DNA of 40,172 nucleotides from Streptomyces coryli (GTDB taxonomy: Bacteria > Actinomycetota > Actinomycetes > Streptomycetales > Streptomycetaceae), in contig NZ_JAAKZV010000048.1 in assembly GCF_011044975.1 (NCBI RefSeq), positions 1 through 40,172 on the forward strand, read 5' to 3'. Below are positions 14,449 to 23,477 of this stretch, one piece after another. Made by a program: the position numbers and the translations under genes. Positions within the stretch are counted from its first letter, which is position 1. Each line of letters opens with the position of its first letter. The notes beneath the pieces were generated by a model. The model was not told the origin of the DNA and ran no database searches. It was given only the letters and a program-made list of their open reading frames with translations.

Positions 14449-15063
14449 CTACAGCGCCGTGTTGAAGGAGTGCAGCCGGGCCTGGCCGTCCGGCTCGGCG
14501 GTGAGCTCCAGTTCGGTGAGGGCGCCGTTGCGGACCTCCGGCATGACCCGGCGGTAGTTCCGCTCCGGGATGCCGAGGAGCAGGCACAGGGCCAGCCGGG
14601 TCACGGTGCCGTGCCCGATCACCAGCACCTTCTGCTCACCGGGGTGCGTCGTCGCGATCCGCCGGTACGCGGCCACCGCGCGGTCCGCGGCCTTCGCCGG
14701 GTCCTCGCCGCCGGGGAAGTGGTTCACCACCGGGTCGGTTTCGAAGGCATCGGCGACGGCCGGGTCGGTGGCGCGGACCTCGGCCAGCGTCCGGCCCTCG
14801 CCCATGCCGAAGTCGACCTCGATCAGGTCGGGGTCGATGTGCGCCTCGAGGCCGGTGGCCGCGGCGGCGGGCGCGGCCGTGTGCCGGGTGCGGGACAGCG
14901 GCGAGCACCAGATGGCGGCGAGGTCGGCGTCCGCCGCCCAGGTGCCCAGCGCCTCGGCCTGCCGCTCGCCGAGCTCGGTGAGGCCGATGTCGCTCACGCC
15001 GGCGTAGCGGTTGCCGCCGTGCCAGACCGTCTCGCCGTGCCGGACGAGGTAAAGGGTCGTCAT
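14449..15063 (-). CDS. Histidine phosphatase family protein
   Basis: This 204-residue protein belongs to the phosphoglycerate-mutase-like phosphatase superfamily. The catalytic motif LVRHGETVW is at about residues 6-14, with His9 the expected phospho-accepting residue. The second histidine is in VLVIGHGTVTRL near 150, and the acid is in IEVDFGMGEG near 82-91. Such enzymes dephosphorylate sugar phosphates, alpha-ribazole phosphate or phosphoproteins; the substrate cannot be told. It is cytoplasmic, with no signal peptide. It is convergent with the cupin-SRPBCC gene, with only 31 bp between stops and no clear terminator. Confidence 0.92.
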   Translation of the reverse strand: MTTLYLVRHGETVWHGGNRYAGVSDIGLTELGERQAEALGTWAADADLAAIWCSPLSRTRHTAAPAAAATGLEAHIDPDLIEVDFGMGEGRTLAEVRATDPAVADAFETDPVVNHFPGGEDPAKAADRAVAAYRRIATTHPGEQKVLVIGHGTVTRLALCLLLGIPERNYRRVMPEVRNGALTELELTAEPDGQARLHSFNTAL

Positions 15064-15161
15064 CTGATAGTCATCGCCTTGTTTCGCTGCTACGGGCCGG
15101 GAATGCGGCTCTCACCTGCGAAGGTAACAGCGCCAAAGGAACAGACCAAAGGCAGTCGTCA

Positions 15162-15186
15162 ACTGTCCGGAAAACCCTGGACATTG
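15162..15186. promoter_or_regulatory. Inverted repeat upstream of the amidase gene
   Basis: The element caactgtcc...ggacattg has arms TGTCC and GGACA with a partly matching extension and about a 10-base centre. It lies 50-75 bp before the amidase start, in the 173-bp gap shared with the divergent phosphatase gene. An operator is possible; the evidence is symmetry and position only. Confidence 0.25.
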
Positions 15187-15236
15187 ATGTGGCAACCGGG
15201 TTAGAAGAAGGCAGCCTTTCCCGGAGAGGAATGACC

Positions 15237-16520
15237 ATGTCGTTCGAGCCCGTGTACATATCCCGCCGCAATGCCCTCAGAGCCGGCACCGGTGCCGCGG
15301 CCGCCCTCGGCCTCGGCGGCGGCCAGCTGGCCGCCGCAGGGGGCGCGTCGGCCGCACCCGCCGACCCGTCGGACACCGACTACATCCTCAGCTGCGACGA
15401 ATGGGGCGCCCGGCCCCCGGCGGGCGAGCTGTCGATCCGCACCGGCACCACCCGCCGGATCGTGGTGCACCACATGGCGTTCCCGAACACCATGGACTTC
15501 TCGCTCGAGGCCGCCGTCGCCTGCGCCGAGCGGGTGCAGTACATCCACATGGACAAGAACGGCTGGTCGGACACCGGCAACCACTTCTCCATCAGCCGCG
15601 GCGGCTATGTGCTGGAGGGCCGGCACCGCAGCCTGGAAGGGCTGGAGGACGGCGGCTTCCAGGTCGTCAGCGCGCACGCCGTCGGCCAGAACACCCAGTC
15701 CATCGGCATCGAGAACGAGGGCACGTACATCACCGAACTGCCCACCGGGAAGCTCTGGATGTCCCTGGTGCGGCTGTGCACGACGATCTGCACCCAGTAC
15801 GGCTTCGGTGCCGAGCAGATCTCAGGCCACTGGGACTGGAACGCCACCCAGTGCCCCGGCGCGAAGTTCTACTCCGCCTTCCCGCTGCTGCGGCTGCAGG
15901 TCGCCAAGGCCCTCGGGCAGCCGCTGAGCAGCATCCCGGCGCGCACCTGGCTGGACACGTACACCTCCTGCGTGGGCTCGACCGTCACGCTGCTGCAGTA
16001 CCTGCTGCAGGCGGCGGGCTACGACACCGTCGCCGCGGACGGCAAGTACGGCCCGGCGACCCTCGCCGCGGTGCACGCCTTCCAGACCGCGCACGGCTTC
16101 CCGACCGCCTCGGACGGCACGATGAACGGTCCGACGTGGGAGGCGCTCGCCCCCGAGATCGGCATGGGCGCCACCGGGCCCGCCGTGCTCGCCGTGCAGT
16201 CGATGCTGAAGACCAAGCTCTTCGATGTGCAGGCCTCCGGCACGTACGACCGCGACACGTACGTCGCCGTCGCCAAGATGCAGGCCCTGCACGGCCTGCG
16301 GGTCACCGGGCGGATGGACGACGGCACCTGGTGCGCCGTGCTCGGCGGCGTGGTGAAGGAGGAGTTCCGCGCGCTGGGCAGCCGCACGGCGGCGGCGGAC
16401 ACGGCCGTACCGGACGCGCAGGCACTGCCCGTGCCGGCCGTCCCGCGCGGCGGCGTCGAGGCGCAGGACCCGCCGTCGTCGATGTACGAGGCCGACCCGC
16501 AGGATCAGGCCGGGGCCTGA
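15237..16520 (+). CDS. Tat-exported N-acetylmuramoyl-L-alanine amidase with two PG-binding domains
   Basis: This 427-residue protein begins with a twin-arginine signal ([20 protein letters not shown], about residues 9-28) ending near GGASAAPA. The amidase_2/PGRP-like domain spans about 45-225. Its zinc ligands are expected in IVVHHMAF and in [13 protein letters not shown]. Two peptidoglycan_binding_1 repeats follow, about 245-315 ([20 protein letters not shown]) and 318-380 ([17 protein letters not shown]). It should cleave the lactyl-amide bond of peptidoglycan outside the cell. I chose ATG 15237 because ggagagga sits 6 bases upstream, whereas ATG 15231 abuts it. A strong terminator follows immediately. 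Confidence 0.9.
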   Translation: MSFEPVYISRRNALRAGTGAAAALGLGGGQLAAAGGASAAPADPSDTDYILSCDEWGARPPAGELSIRTGTTRRIVVHHMAFPNTMDFSLEAAVACAERVQYIHMDKNGWSDTGNHFSISRGGYVLEGRHRSLEGLEDGGFQVVSAHAVGQNTQSIGIENEGTYITELPTGKLWMSLVRLCTTICTQYGFGAEQISGHWDWNATQCPGAKFYSAFPLLRLQVAKALGQPLSSIPARTWLDTYTSCVGSTVTLLQYLLQAAGYDTVAADGKYGPATLAAVHAFQTAHGFPTASDGTMNGPTWEALAPEIGMGATGPAVLAVQSMLKTKLFDVQASGTYDRDTYVAVAKMQALHGLRVTGRMDDGTWCAVLGGVVKEEFRALGSRTAAADTAVPDAQALPVPAVPRGGVEAQDPPSSMYEADPQDQAGA

Positions 16521-16531
16521 ACCGGCCAGGA

Positions 16532-16561
16532 GGGCCGCCCGGGCATCCTGCCGGGCGGCCC
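16532..16561 (+). terminator. Terminator between amidase and arcA
   Basis: The arms gggccgcccgg (16532-16542) and ccgggcggccc (16551-16561) form an 11-bp perfect stem with an 8-base loop. It begins 12 bases after the amidase stop and ends only 21 bases before the arcA start, leaving almost no room for a separate arcA promoter downstream of it. Confidence 0.8.
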
Positions 16562-16582
16562 GCCGCATGGGAGCCTGTTGGC

Positions 16583-17830
16583 ATGACCTACCGCGTCGAG
16601 TCCGAGACCGGACGCCTGGGCAGAGTGATCCTCCACCGGCCCGACCTCGAGATGAAGCGGCTCACCCCCACCAACAAGGACGACCTGCTCTTCGACGACG
16701 TGCTGTGGGTCCGCCGCGCCAAGGAGGAGCACGACGGCTTCGCGAGCGTGCTGCGCGACCGCGGCGTCGAGGTGCACCTCTTCGGCGACCTCCTCGCCGA
16801 GGCGCTCGATGTCCCGGCCGCCCGCGAACTGGTCCTCGACCGGGTCTTCGACGAGAAGGAATTCGGCCCGCTCGCCACCGACAAGCTGCGCACCTCCCTG
16901 GAGGGCCTGGAGTCCCCGACGCTGGTCGAGGACCTGGTCGGCGGGCTGACGAAGCGCGAGTACCTGGAGCGCTTTCCCGAGCCGACGTCCGTGCTCTTCC
17001 ACGCCAAGCACCCGGACGACTTCCTGCTCGGCCCGCTGCCCAACCACATCTTCACCCGCGACACCTCCTGCTGGGTGTACGACGGCGTCTCCATCAACGC
17101 CATGAAGTGGCCGGCGCGGCAGCGCGAGACCGTGCACTTCGAGGCGATCTACAAGCACCATCCGCTATTCGTGGGAAGTAGCAGCACTGGGCCCGAGTCG
17201 GGCCCGTTCCACTTCTGGTCCAGGGGCCAGGAGGACTACCCCTCCACCATCGAGGGCGGCGACGTCCTCGTGATCGGCAACGGCGCCGTCCTCATCGGCA
17301 TGAGCGAGCGGACCACCCCCCAGGCCGTCGAGATGATCGCCCGCGGCCTGTTCGCGGCCGGCTCGGCCCGTACGATCGTCGCCCTCGACATGCCGAAGGC
17401 CAGGGCCTTCATGCACCTCGACACCGTCATGACGATGGTCGACGGCGACACCTTCACCAAGTACGCGGGCCTGGGCATGCTGCCCTCGTACACGATCGAG
17501 CCCGGCGCGGGCGACGAGGAACTGAAGGTCACCGACCACCCAGCCGAGCACATGCACCGCGCCATCGCCGCCGCCCTCGGCCTCGACTCGATCAAGGTGC
17601 TGACCGCCACCCAGGACGTGCACTCCGCGGAGCGCGAGCAGTGGGACGACGGCTGCAATGTGCTGGCCGTCGAGCCGGGGGTGGTGATCGCGTACGAGCG
17701 GAACTCCACGACGAACACGTTCCTGCGCAAGGAGGGCATCGAGGTGATCGAGATCCGCGGCAGCGAGCTGGGGCGGGGGCGTGGCGGGCCGCGGTGCATG
17801 AGCTGCCCGGTCGAGCGCGGGCCTGTATAG
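16583..17830 (+). CDS. arcA: Arginine deiminase
   Basis: This 415-residue protein hydrolyses L-arginine to citrulline and ammonia in the cytoplasm. Family motifs are visible in order: [15 protein letters not shown] near the N-terminus, [45 protein letters not shown], and the C-terminal [11 protein letters not shown] carrying the expected nucleophile Cys405. Length matches bacterial arginine deiminases (about 410). The ATG follows a weak ggag. Directly downstream is an ornithine carbamoyltransferase gene, so the arginine deiminase pathway (arginine to ornithine plus carbamoyl phosphate) is set up. No carbamate kinase or antiporter gene is in the window. Confidence 0.96.
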   Translation: MTYRVESETGRLGRVILHRPDLEMKRLTPTNKDDLLFDDVLWVRRAKEEHDGFASVLRDRGVEVHLFGDLLAEALDVPAARELVLDRVFDEKEFGPLATDKLRTSLEGLESPTLVEDLVGGLTKREYLERFPEPTSVLFHAKHPDDFLLGPLPNHIFTRDTSCWVYDGVSINAMKWPARQRETVHFEAIYKHHPLFVGSSSTGPESGPFHFWSRGQEDYPSTIEGGDVLVIGNGAVLIGMSERTTPQAVEMIARGLFAAGSARTIVALDMPKARAFMHLDTVMTMVDGDTFTKYAGLGMLPSYTIEPGAGDEELKVTDHPAEHMHRAIAAALGLDSIKVLTATQDVHSAEREQWDDGCNVLAVEPGVVIAYERNSTTNTFLRKEGIEVIEIRGSELGRGRGGPRCMSCPVERGPV

Positions 17831-17849
17831 TATTACGCTCTACCGTATA
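17825..17849 (+). promoter_or_regulatory. AT-rich element with repeated GTATA before argF
   Basis: Two GTATA copies (17825-17829 and 17845-17849) lie 20 bp apart, two helical turns. A -10-like TATAGT (17826-17831) overlaps the arcA stop, but there is no good -35 at proper spacing. The run is strikingly AT-rich for this DNA. It could be a second argF promoter or a regulator site; it does not match the arginine-repressor box as I know it. Confidence 0.35.
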
Positions 17850-17869
17850 AATTCTCGGGAGCGCGAACC

Positions 17870-18871
17870 ATGGCGATAGACCTGACCGGCCGCCACCTGC
17901 TCAAGGAGCTGGACCTCACCGCGGACGAGTTCCGCGGCCTGGTGGAGCTGGCCGCCGAGCTCAAGGCGGCCAAGCGCGCGGGCACCGAGCGCCCGCGGCT
18001 GGCCGGGAAGAACATCGCCCTGATCTTCGAGAAGACCTCCACCCGGACCCGCTGCGCCTTCGAGGTCGCCGCCGCCGACCAGGGGGCCTCGACCACCTAC
18101 CTCGACCCGTCCGGCTCGCAGATCGGCCACAAGGAGTCGGTCAAGGACACCGCCCGGGTGCTGGGCCGGATGTTCGACGCGATCCAGTTCCGCGGCGCGG
18201 GGCAGGACGCGGTCGAGCAGCTCGGCGCGTATGCCGGCGTGCCGGTCTACAACGGCCTCACGGACGACTGGCACCCGACGCAGATGCTCGCGGATGTGCT
18301 GACGATGACCGAGCACGCCCCGGGCCGGGACCTCACCGATCTCGCCTTCGCCTACCTCGGCGACGCCCGCTTCAACATGGGCAACTCCTACCTGGTCACC
18401 GGCGCGCTGCTGGGCATGGACGTACGCATCGTCGCGCCCAAGTCCTACTGGCCGGCCGACGAGATCGTCGCCCAGGCCCGCAAGCTCGCCGAGGAGAGCG
18501 GCGCCCGGATCACCCTCACCGAGGACATCCAGGAGGGCGTCGGCGGCGCGGACTTCGTCGTCACCGACGTGTGGGTCTCCATGGGCGAGCCGAAGGAGGT
18601 CTGGGCCGAGCGGATCGAGAAGCTGGCCCCGTACGCGGTGACGATGGACGTGCTGCGCGCGACCGGCAAGCCGGACGTGAAGTTCCTGCACTGCCTCCCG
18701 GCCTTCCACGACCTGGGCACGGCGGTCGGCCGCCAGATCCACGAGCAGTACGGCCTGGACTCGCTCGAGGTCACCGACGAGGTCTTCGAATCGGCGCACT
18801 CGGTGGTCTTCGACGAGGCCGAGAACCGGATGCACACCATCAAGGCGCTGCTCGTCGCGACGCTGGCCTGA
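17870..18871 (+). CDS. argF: Ornithine carbamoyltransferase
   Basis: This 333-residue protein interconverts ornithine plus carbamoyl phosphate and citrulline. It shows the carbamoyl-phosphate loop STRTRCAFE near 55-63, the [11 protein letters not shown] segment near 127-137, the ornithine-binding region [11 protein letters not shown], and [10 protein letters not shown] near 272-281. The start ATG has ggga 9-12 bases upstream and lies 39 bp after arcA. Beside arginine deiminase it could act catabolically (arcB). In Streptomyces the biosynthetic arg cluster often lacks an ornithine carbamoyltransferase gene, so it may serve both directions; that dual role is inference. Confidence 0.95.
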   Translation: MAIDLTGRHLLKELDLTADEFRGLVELAAELKAAKRAGTERPRLAGKNIALIFEKTSTRTRCAFEVAAADQGASTTYLDPSGSQIGHKESVKDTARVLGRMFDAIQFRGAGQDAVEQLGAYAGVPVYNGLTDDWHPTQMLADVLTMTEHAPGRDLTDLAFAYLGDARFNMGNSYLVTGALLGMDVRIVAPKSYWPADEIVAQARKLAEESGARITLTEDIQEGVGGADFVVTDVWVSMGEPKEVWAERIEKLAPYAVTMDVLRATGKPDVKFLHCLPAFHDLGTAVGRQIHEQYGLDSLEVTDEVFESAHSVVFDEAENRMHTIKALLVATLA

Positions 18872-18876
18872 CCCCT

Positions 18877-18903
18877 GGCTTGACCCTGACCAAAGGGCAG
18901 GCC
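18877..18903. promoter_or_regulatory. Imperfect inverted repeat before the MerR-type gene
   Basis: The sequence ggcttgaccct-N5-aagggcaggcc has 8 of 11 paired positions and contains TTGACC (18880-18885), a usable -35. MerR-family proteins bind such dyads between -35 and -10 and often regulate themselves. It could equally be the argF terminator stem. Confidence 0.35.
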
Positions 18904-18955
18904 CCAGCGTGGTCCTCGCCGGGCGCGACAGGCGTCCGGACCGGAGGATGAGGGT

Positions 18956-19777
18956 GTGATGGGCGAGTCGCTGCTGACGATCGGTGCCTTCGCGAGGCGC
19001 TCGCGGCTGTCGCAGAAAGCGCTGCGGCTGTACGACCGGCTCGGGCTGCTGGTGCCGGCCGAGGTCGACCAGGACAGCGGCTACCGGCGCTACGCCGCGG
19101 GCCAGCTCGACGACGCGCGGCTGATCGTGATGCTGCGGCGGCTCGACATGCCGCTCGCCGACGTCGGCCAGGTGCTCGCCGCCGAGGACCGCGCGGCGGT
19201 GCTCGACGCGTACTGGGCGCGGGCGGAGCGCCGCTTCGCCGGCCAGCGGCAGCTCGCCGGGCACCTCAGCCTCCGGCTCTCGGGCAAGGAGGAGGCCTAC
19301 AGCATGTACGAGATCAAGACCCGCGACGTCCCCGAGCAGATCGTGCTCACCGAGCAGCGGCACGTCCGCCAGAGCGAGCTGCCGACCTGGATCCCGGCGG
19401 CCTGGCGGCGGCTGAACCAGGCGGCGAAGGAGCACGGCGGCCAGTCCGGGTACGACTTCGTCGTCTACTTCGGCGAGGTGTCGGACGACGGCGACGGCCC
19501 GGCCGAGGTGTGCGTGCCCATCGCCTCGTCCACGGGCGTCCCCGAGGGGGCGGCGGCCCGGGTCGAGCCGGCGCATCGCGAGGCGTACACGAGGGTGCGT
19601 AAGGCGGACATCGGGCAGCCGCAGATGCAGTCCGCGTACGAGGCCGTGGAGCAGTGGATCGGCGGGCAGGGGCTGAAGATCGCGGGCGCCTGCCGCGAGG
19701 TCGCCTGCGTCGACGACTACGACGCGGCGGGGCCTGACGACGAGGTGTATGACGTGGTGTTCGTGATCAGCGCGTAG
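18956..19777 (+). CDS. MerR family regulator with GyrI-like effector domain
   Basis: This 273-residue protein has an N-terminal MerR winged helix (LLTIGAFARRSRLSQKALRLYDRLGLL, about 5-31, then DSGYRRYAAGQL), a dimerisation helix to about residue 120, and a C-terminal GyrI/BltR-like domain (YEIKTRDVPEQIVLTEQRHV onward, about 117-270). Such domains bind hydrophobic cations or drugs. The GTG at 18956 has GGAGG 8 bases upstream; ATG 18959 is an alternative. It could regulate itself through the dyad upstream. No obvious efflux gene lies next to it. Confidence 0.88.
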   Translation: MMGESLLTIGAFARRSRLSQKALRLYDRLGLLVPAEVDQDSGYRRYAAGQLDDARLIVMLRRLDMPLADVGQVLAAEDRAAVLDAYWARAERRFAGQRQLAGHLSLRLSGKEEAYSMYEIKTRDVPEQIVLTEQRHVRQSELPTWIPAAWRRLNQAAKEHGGQSGYDFVVYFGEVSDDGDGPAEVCVPIASSTGVPEGAAARVEPAHREAYTRVRKADIGQPQMQSAYEAVEQWIGGQGLKIAGACREVACVDDYDAAGPDDEVYDVVFVISA

Positions 19778-19788
19778 CTGCCCGGGCG

Positions 19789-20187
19789 TCAGTGGTTCTT
19801 GAGGATGAACCAGACCGCCTTGCCCTGCGGCGTCAGGCGGGCGCCGGCGTCCGTGGACAGGGTCCGGATCAGCAGCAGGCCGCGGCCGGTCTCGTCCACC
19901 AGCGGGGCGGGCGGGATGTCCGCGCCGAGCAGGTTCACCGGCAGCTCCGGGTCGCGGTCGCGGACCTCGACCTGGAGGCCGGCCGGCACCAGCTGCACCC
20001 ACAGCTCCACCGGGTGCGGGCCCCGGGTGTGCTCGACGGCGTTGGTGACCAGCTCGGACGTGAGCAGTTCGGCCGTGTCCAGGTCGGTCTCGGTGGCGTC
20101 GAGCTCGTGCAGCACGTTGCGGATCAGCGCCCGCGCGATCGGGACCGCGGCGGCGGTGTGCGGCAGCTCGATGCTCCAGGCGGTCAC
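19789..20187 (-). CDS. RsbW-like ATP-binding regulatory protein (HATPase_c_2)
   Basis: This 132-residue single-domain GHKL ATPase is of the anti-sigma/serine-kinase type abundant in Streptomyces. The N-box is TSELVTNAVEHT at about 43-54. The G1 region is EVRDRDPELP near 74-83, and the ATP lid carries DETGRGLLLIRTLS near 98-111. These proteins bind sigma factors or phosphorylate anti-anti-sigma partners; no partner gene is adjacent. The start is GTG 20187 with a poor ribosome site. It is convergent with the MerR gene, 11 bp between stops. Confidence 0.88.
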   Translation of the reverse strand: MTAWSIELPHTAAAVPIARALIRNVLHELDATETDLDTAELLTSELVTNAVEHTRGPHPVELWVQLVPAGLQVEVRDRDPELPVNLLGADIPPAPLVDETGRGLLLIRTLSTDAGARLTPQGKAVWFILKNH

Positions 20188-20325
20188 GGGGGGTCACATC
20201 CGTATCGGAAAGGGGGTGGGTACGTCCAAATCTAAGAAATCGGACACCCGCCTGGTCAGGGCCGGGCGTAGGGAGTAGCGGAGCAGAAGTGCCCTGGATC
20301 ACGGGACCTTCTGCCCGGGTCTTGC

Positions 20326-20367
20326 GGTATCGCGTACTCGTGACGACAGTCACGTACCGGTGATACC
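20326..20367. promoter_or_regulatory. Nested inverted repeat upstream of the enoyl-CoA hydratase gene
   Basis: The symmetric elements are GGTATC (20326-20331), GTAC (20334-20337) and GTGAC (20340-20344), then a gaca centre, then GTCAC (20349-20353), GTAC (20354-20357) and GATACC (20362-20367). It ends 9 bases before the hydratase ATG. Its core, TGAC-N4-GTCA, recurs at 25960-25971 in the ligase/dehydrogenase promoter region, so a shared regulator, possibly the PaaX-type protein, is likely. Confidence 0.6.
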
Positions 20368-20376
20368 TTCCCTCAT

Positions 20377-21204
20377 ATGAGCCCGTTCACCGGATCCGCC
20401 CGGTCCACCGGGAGCTGGGACCACCTCCGCGTCCGTACCGAGGACGGCGTCGCCACCGTCACCCTCGACCGTCCCGACAAGCTGAACGCCCTCACCTTCG
20501 GCGCGTACGCCGACCTGCGCGACCTGCTCGCCGAGCTGTCCCGCAGCCGCGGCGTGCGGGCCCTGGTGCTGGCGGGCGAGGGCCGCGGCTTCTGCTCCGG
20601 CGGCGACGTCGACGAGATCATCGGCGCCACCCTGGACATGCCGACGGGGCAGCTGCTCGACTTCAACCGCATGACCGGGCAGGTGGTGCGCGCCATCCGC
20701 GAGTGTCCCTTCCCGGTCATCGCGGCCGTGCACGGCGTCGCGGCCGGCGCGGGCGCGGTGCTGGCGCTCGCGGCGGACTTCCGCATCGCCGACCCGACCG
20801 CCCGCTTCGCCTTCCTCTTTACGAAAGTGGGCCTGAGCGGCGGCGACATGGGCGCGGCGTATCTGCTCCCGCGGGTCGTCGGCCTCGGCCACGCCACCCG
20901 GCTGCTGATGCTCGGCGACGCGGTCCGCGCGCCCGAGGCCGAACGGATCGGCCTGATCAGCCAGTTGACGGAGGAGGGCGGCGCCGACGCGGCCGCCCAG
21001 GCGCTGGCCCGCCGGCTCGCCGAAGGACCGGCCCTCGCGTACGCGCAGACCAAGGCGCTGCTCACCGCCGAGCTCGACATGCCGCTGCCGGCGTCCGTCG
21101 AGCTGGACGCCTCCACCCAGGCGCTGCTGATGACCAGCGACGACTACCGCGAGTTCCACGCCTCGTTCACCGAGAAGCGGCCGCCGAAGTGGCAGGGGAG
21201 CTGA
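20377..21204 (+). CDS. Enoyl-CoA hydratase/isomerase family protein
   Basis: This 275-residue crotonase-fold protein should hydrate or rearrange an acyl-CoA intermediate. The oxyanion-hole segments are visible: GRGFCSGGDVDEI near 69-81 and AVHGVAAGAGAVLALAAD near 117-134. The catalytic loop reads VGLSGGDMGAAYLLPRVVG near 151-169, unlike the loop of classical crotonase and suggestive of a specialised substrate. It starts 9 bp after the nested inverted repeat and ends 5 bp before the flavoenzyme gene, so the two are co-transcribed. The context places it in ring processing of an aryl-CoA; the exact step is inferred. Confidence 0.92.
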   Translation: MSPFTGSARSTGSWDHLRVRTEDGVATVTLDRPDKLNALTFGAYADLRDLLAELSRSRGVRALVLAGEGRGFCSGGDVDEIIGATLDMPTGQLLDFNRMTGQVVRAIRECPFPVIAAVHGVAAGAGAVLALAADFRIADPTARFAFLFTKVGLSGGDMGAAYLLPRVVGLGHATRLLMLGDAVRAPEAERIGLISQLTEEGGADAAAQALARRLAEGPALAYAQTKALLTAELDMPLPASVELDASTQALLMTSDDYREFHASFTEKRPPKWQGS

Positions 21205-21209
21205 CCGCC

Positions 21210-23477
21210 ATGCGCATCGCCGTGATCGGCGGCGGGCCGGGAGGGCTCTACGCCGCCGCCCTGCTCAAGCGCCTCGACCCCGGCCGCGAGATCACGGTCT
21301 GGGAGCGCAACGCCCCCGACGTCACCTTCGGCTTCGGCGTCGTGCTGTCGGACGAGACGCTCGGCGGCATCGAGCACGCCGACCCGGTGGTGTACGCGGC
21401 GCTGCAGGAGGAGTTCGTCCGCTGGGACGACATCGACGTGGTGCACCGCGGCCGCACCCTGCGCTCCGGCGGCCACGGCTTCGCCGCGCTGTCGCGGCGG
21501 CGGCTGCTGGCGGTGCTGCAGGACCGCTGCCGCCGGCTGGGCGTGGACCTGCGCTTCGGTACGGACGCGCCGCCGGGCCTGTCGGACGCGTACGACCTGG
21601 TCATCGCGGCGGACGGGGTGAACAGCCTGACCCGGGACCTCGCCTTCCGTCCCGCCGAGACCACCCACCGCTGCCGCTACATCTGGCTCTCCGCCCCCTT
21701 CGCCTTCGACGCCTTCCGCTTCGAGATCGCGGAGACGGAACACGGCGTAATGCAGCTGCACGGCTATCCGTACGCGGCTCCCTCCGCAGGAGACAGCGGT
21801 GCCTCGACCGTCATCGTCGAGATGCACGAGGACGTCTGGCGCCGGGCCGGCCTGGACACGGCCGACGAGCAGGAGTCCATCGACGCCTGCGGCAAGTACT
21901 TCACCGACGCCCTGCGCGGCCGCCCGCTCACCGGCAACCGCTCGCAGTGGCTGCTCTTCCGTACGATCACCAACGCCCGCTGGGCGCACGGCAATACGGT
22001 GCTGCTCGGCGACGCCGCACACACCGCGCACTTCTCCGTCGGCTCCGGCACGAAGCTCGCCGTCGAGGACGCGCTCGCGCTGGCGGCCTGCATCGAGGAG
22101 CAGCCCACGGTGCCGGAGGCCCTCGCCGCGTACGAGGCGGAGCGCAAGCCGGTCGTCGAGTCCACGCAGCGGGCCGCGCGCGCCAGCCTGCAGTGGTTCG
22201 AGGAGCTGGGGCGGTATACGGACCAGCCGCCGCGGCAGTTCGCCTTCAATCTGCTCACCCGCAGCCGCCGGGTCACCCACGACAATCTGCGGCTGCGCGA
22301 TCCGGACTTCACGGCGGCGGTGGAGCGGGAGGCCGGGGTGCCGGAGGGGACCCCGCCGATGTTCACGCCCTTCCGGCTCGGCGGCCTGACGCTGCGCAAC
22401 CGGGTCGTCTGCTCGCCGATGGACATGTACTCGGCGGTGGACGGCAATCCGGGCGACTTCCACCTCGTCCACCTGGGCGCCCGGGCGCTGGGCGGGGCGG
22501 GCCTGGTGATGACGGAGATGGTGTGCGTCAGCGCGGCGGGCCGGATCACGCCGGGCTGCACCGGGCTGTACGCGGACGAGCACGAGGCCGGCTGGCGGCG
22601 GGTGACGGACTTCGTGCACGCGCAGGCGCCGGGCGCGGCGATCGGCATCCAGCTCGGCCACTCCGGCCGCAAGGGCTCGACGAAGCTGATGTGGGAGGGC
22701 ATCGACGAGCCGCTGCCGGACGGCAACTGGCCGGTGGTGGCCCCGTCCCCGCTCCCGTACCGGCAAGGCGTGAACCAGACCCCGCACTCCCTGCACCCCA
22801 CCGAAATGGCGGCGATCAAGCAGGACTTCGCGGCGGCGGCCGAGCGCGCCGCCCGCGCCGGCTTCGACCTCCTCGAACTGCACTGCGCCCACGGCTATCT
22901 GCTGTCGTCGTTCCTCTCCCCGCTGACGAACCGGCGGACGGACGCCTACGGCGGCTCCCTCGCCGCCCGGCTGCGCTATCCGCTGGAGGTCTTCGACGCC
23001 ATCCGTGACGTGTGGCCCGCCGACCGGCCGCTGACCGTACGCATCTCGGCGACGGACTGGGCGGACGGCGGCACCACGGCGGCGGACGCGGTGGAGATCG
23101 CGCGGGCGTTCACGGAGCACGGGGCGGCCGGGATCGACGTATCGACGGGCCAAGTGGTCGCGGAGGAGCGCCCGGCGTACGGCCGCTCGTACCAGACCCC
23201 GTACGCGGACCGGATCCGCAACGAGCTGGGCGTCCCGGTGATCGCGGTGGGCGCGATCTCGTCGTGGGACGACGTCAACTCCCTGATCCTGGCGGGCCGC
23301 ACGGACCTGTGCGCGCTGGCCCGCCCGCACCTGTACGACCCGAACTGGACGCTGCACGCGGCGGCGGAGCAGGGCTATACGGGCCCGGGGGCCCCGTGGC
23401 CGCTGCCGTATCAGGCGGGCAGCAGGCAGCCCCCGACGGGCCGTACGGACGCCCCGAAGCCGCGGCTCACGCTGTGA
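21210..23477 (+). CDS. Fused FAD monooxygenase/old-yellow-enzyme: 2-aminobenzoyl-CoA (or salicylyl-CoA) monooxygenase/reductase
   Basis: This 755-residue two-domain flavoenzyme has an FAD monooxygenase domain at about 1-383, with GGGPGGLYAA at 7-16 and GDAAHTAHFSVGSG at 267-280. An old-yellow-enzyme domain runs from about 384 (MFTPFRLGGLTLRNR) to about 740, with GHSGRKGS and LHCAHGYLLSSFLSPLTNRR. The architecture equals 2-aminobenzoyl-CoA monooxygenase/reductase, which hydroxylates and then reduces the aromatic ring of anthraniloyl-CoA. Databases often name such fusions bifunctional salicylyl-CoA 5-hydroxylase. The neighbouring CoA ligase favours anthranilate. The start ATG has AGGGGAG 9 bases upstream. 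The stop overlaps the convergent paaX stop by 11 bp. Confidence 0.9.
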   Translation: MRIAVIGGGPGGLYAAALLKRLDPGREITVWERNAPDVTFGFGVVLSDETLGGIEHADPVVYAALQEEFVRWDDIDVVHRGRTLRSGGHGFAALSRRRLLAVLQDRCRRLGVDLRFGTDAPPGLSDAYDLVIAADGVNSLTRDLAFRPAETTHRCRYIWLSAPFAFDAFRFEIAETEHGVMQLHGYPYAAPSAGDSGASTVIVEMHEDVWRRAGLDTADEQESIDACGKYFTDALRGRPLTGNRSQWLLFRTITNARWAHGNTVLLGDAAHTAHFSVGSGTKLAVEDALALAACIEEQPTVPEALAAYEAERKPVVESTQRAARASLQWFEELGRYTDQPPRQFAFNLLTRSRRVTHDNLRLRDPDFTAAVEREAGVPEGTPPMFTPFRLGGLTLRNRVVCSPMDMYSAVDGNPGDFHLVHLGARALGGAGLVMTEMVCVSAAGRITPGCTGLYADEHEAGWRRVTDFVHAQAPGAAIGIQLGHSGRKGSTKLMWEGIDEPLPDGNWPVVAPSPLPYRQGVNQTPHSLHPTEMAAIKQDFAAAAERAARAGFDLLELHCAHGYLLSSFLSPLTNRRTDAYGGSLAARLRYPLEVFDAIRDVWPADRPLTVRISATDWADGGTTAADAVEIARAFTEHGAAGIDVSTGQVVAEERPAYGRSYQTPYADRIRNELGVPVIAVGAISSWDDVNSLILAGRTDLCALARPHLYDPNWTLHAAAEQGYTGPGAPWPLPYQAGSRQPPTGRTDAPKPRLTL

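Noticed and set aside
17825-17860. Arginine-repressor box before argF
   Set aside because: The element is AT-rich and repeated but does not match the TGAATNNNNATTCA-like or known Streptomyces ARG-box pattern.
17840-20353. Long minus-strand open frame across argF and the MerR gene
   Set aside because: It covers well-supported plus-strand genes, crosses their boundaries and has no family sequence except where it meets the genuine ATPase gene in another frame.
23467-23477. Frameshift at the flavoenzyme/paaX junction
   Set aside because: The 11-bp overlap is two clean convergent stops. Both proteins have normal C-termini.
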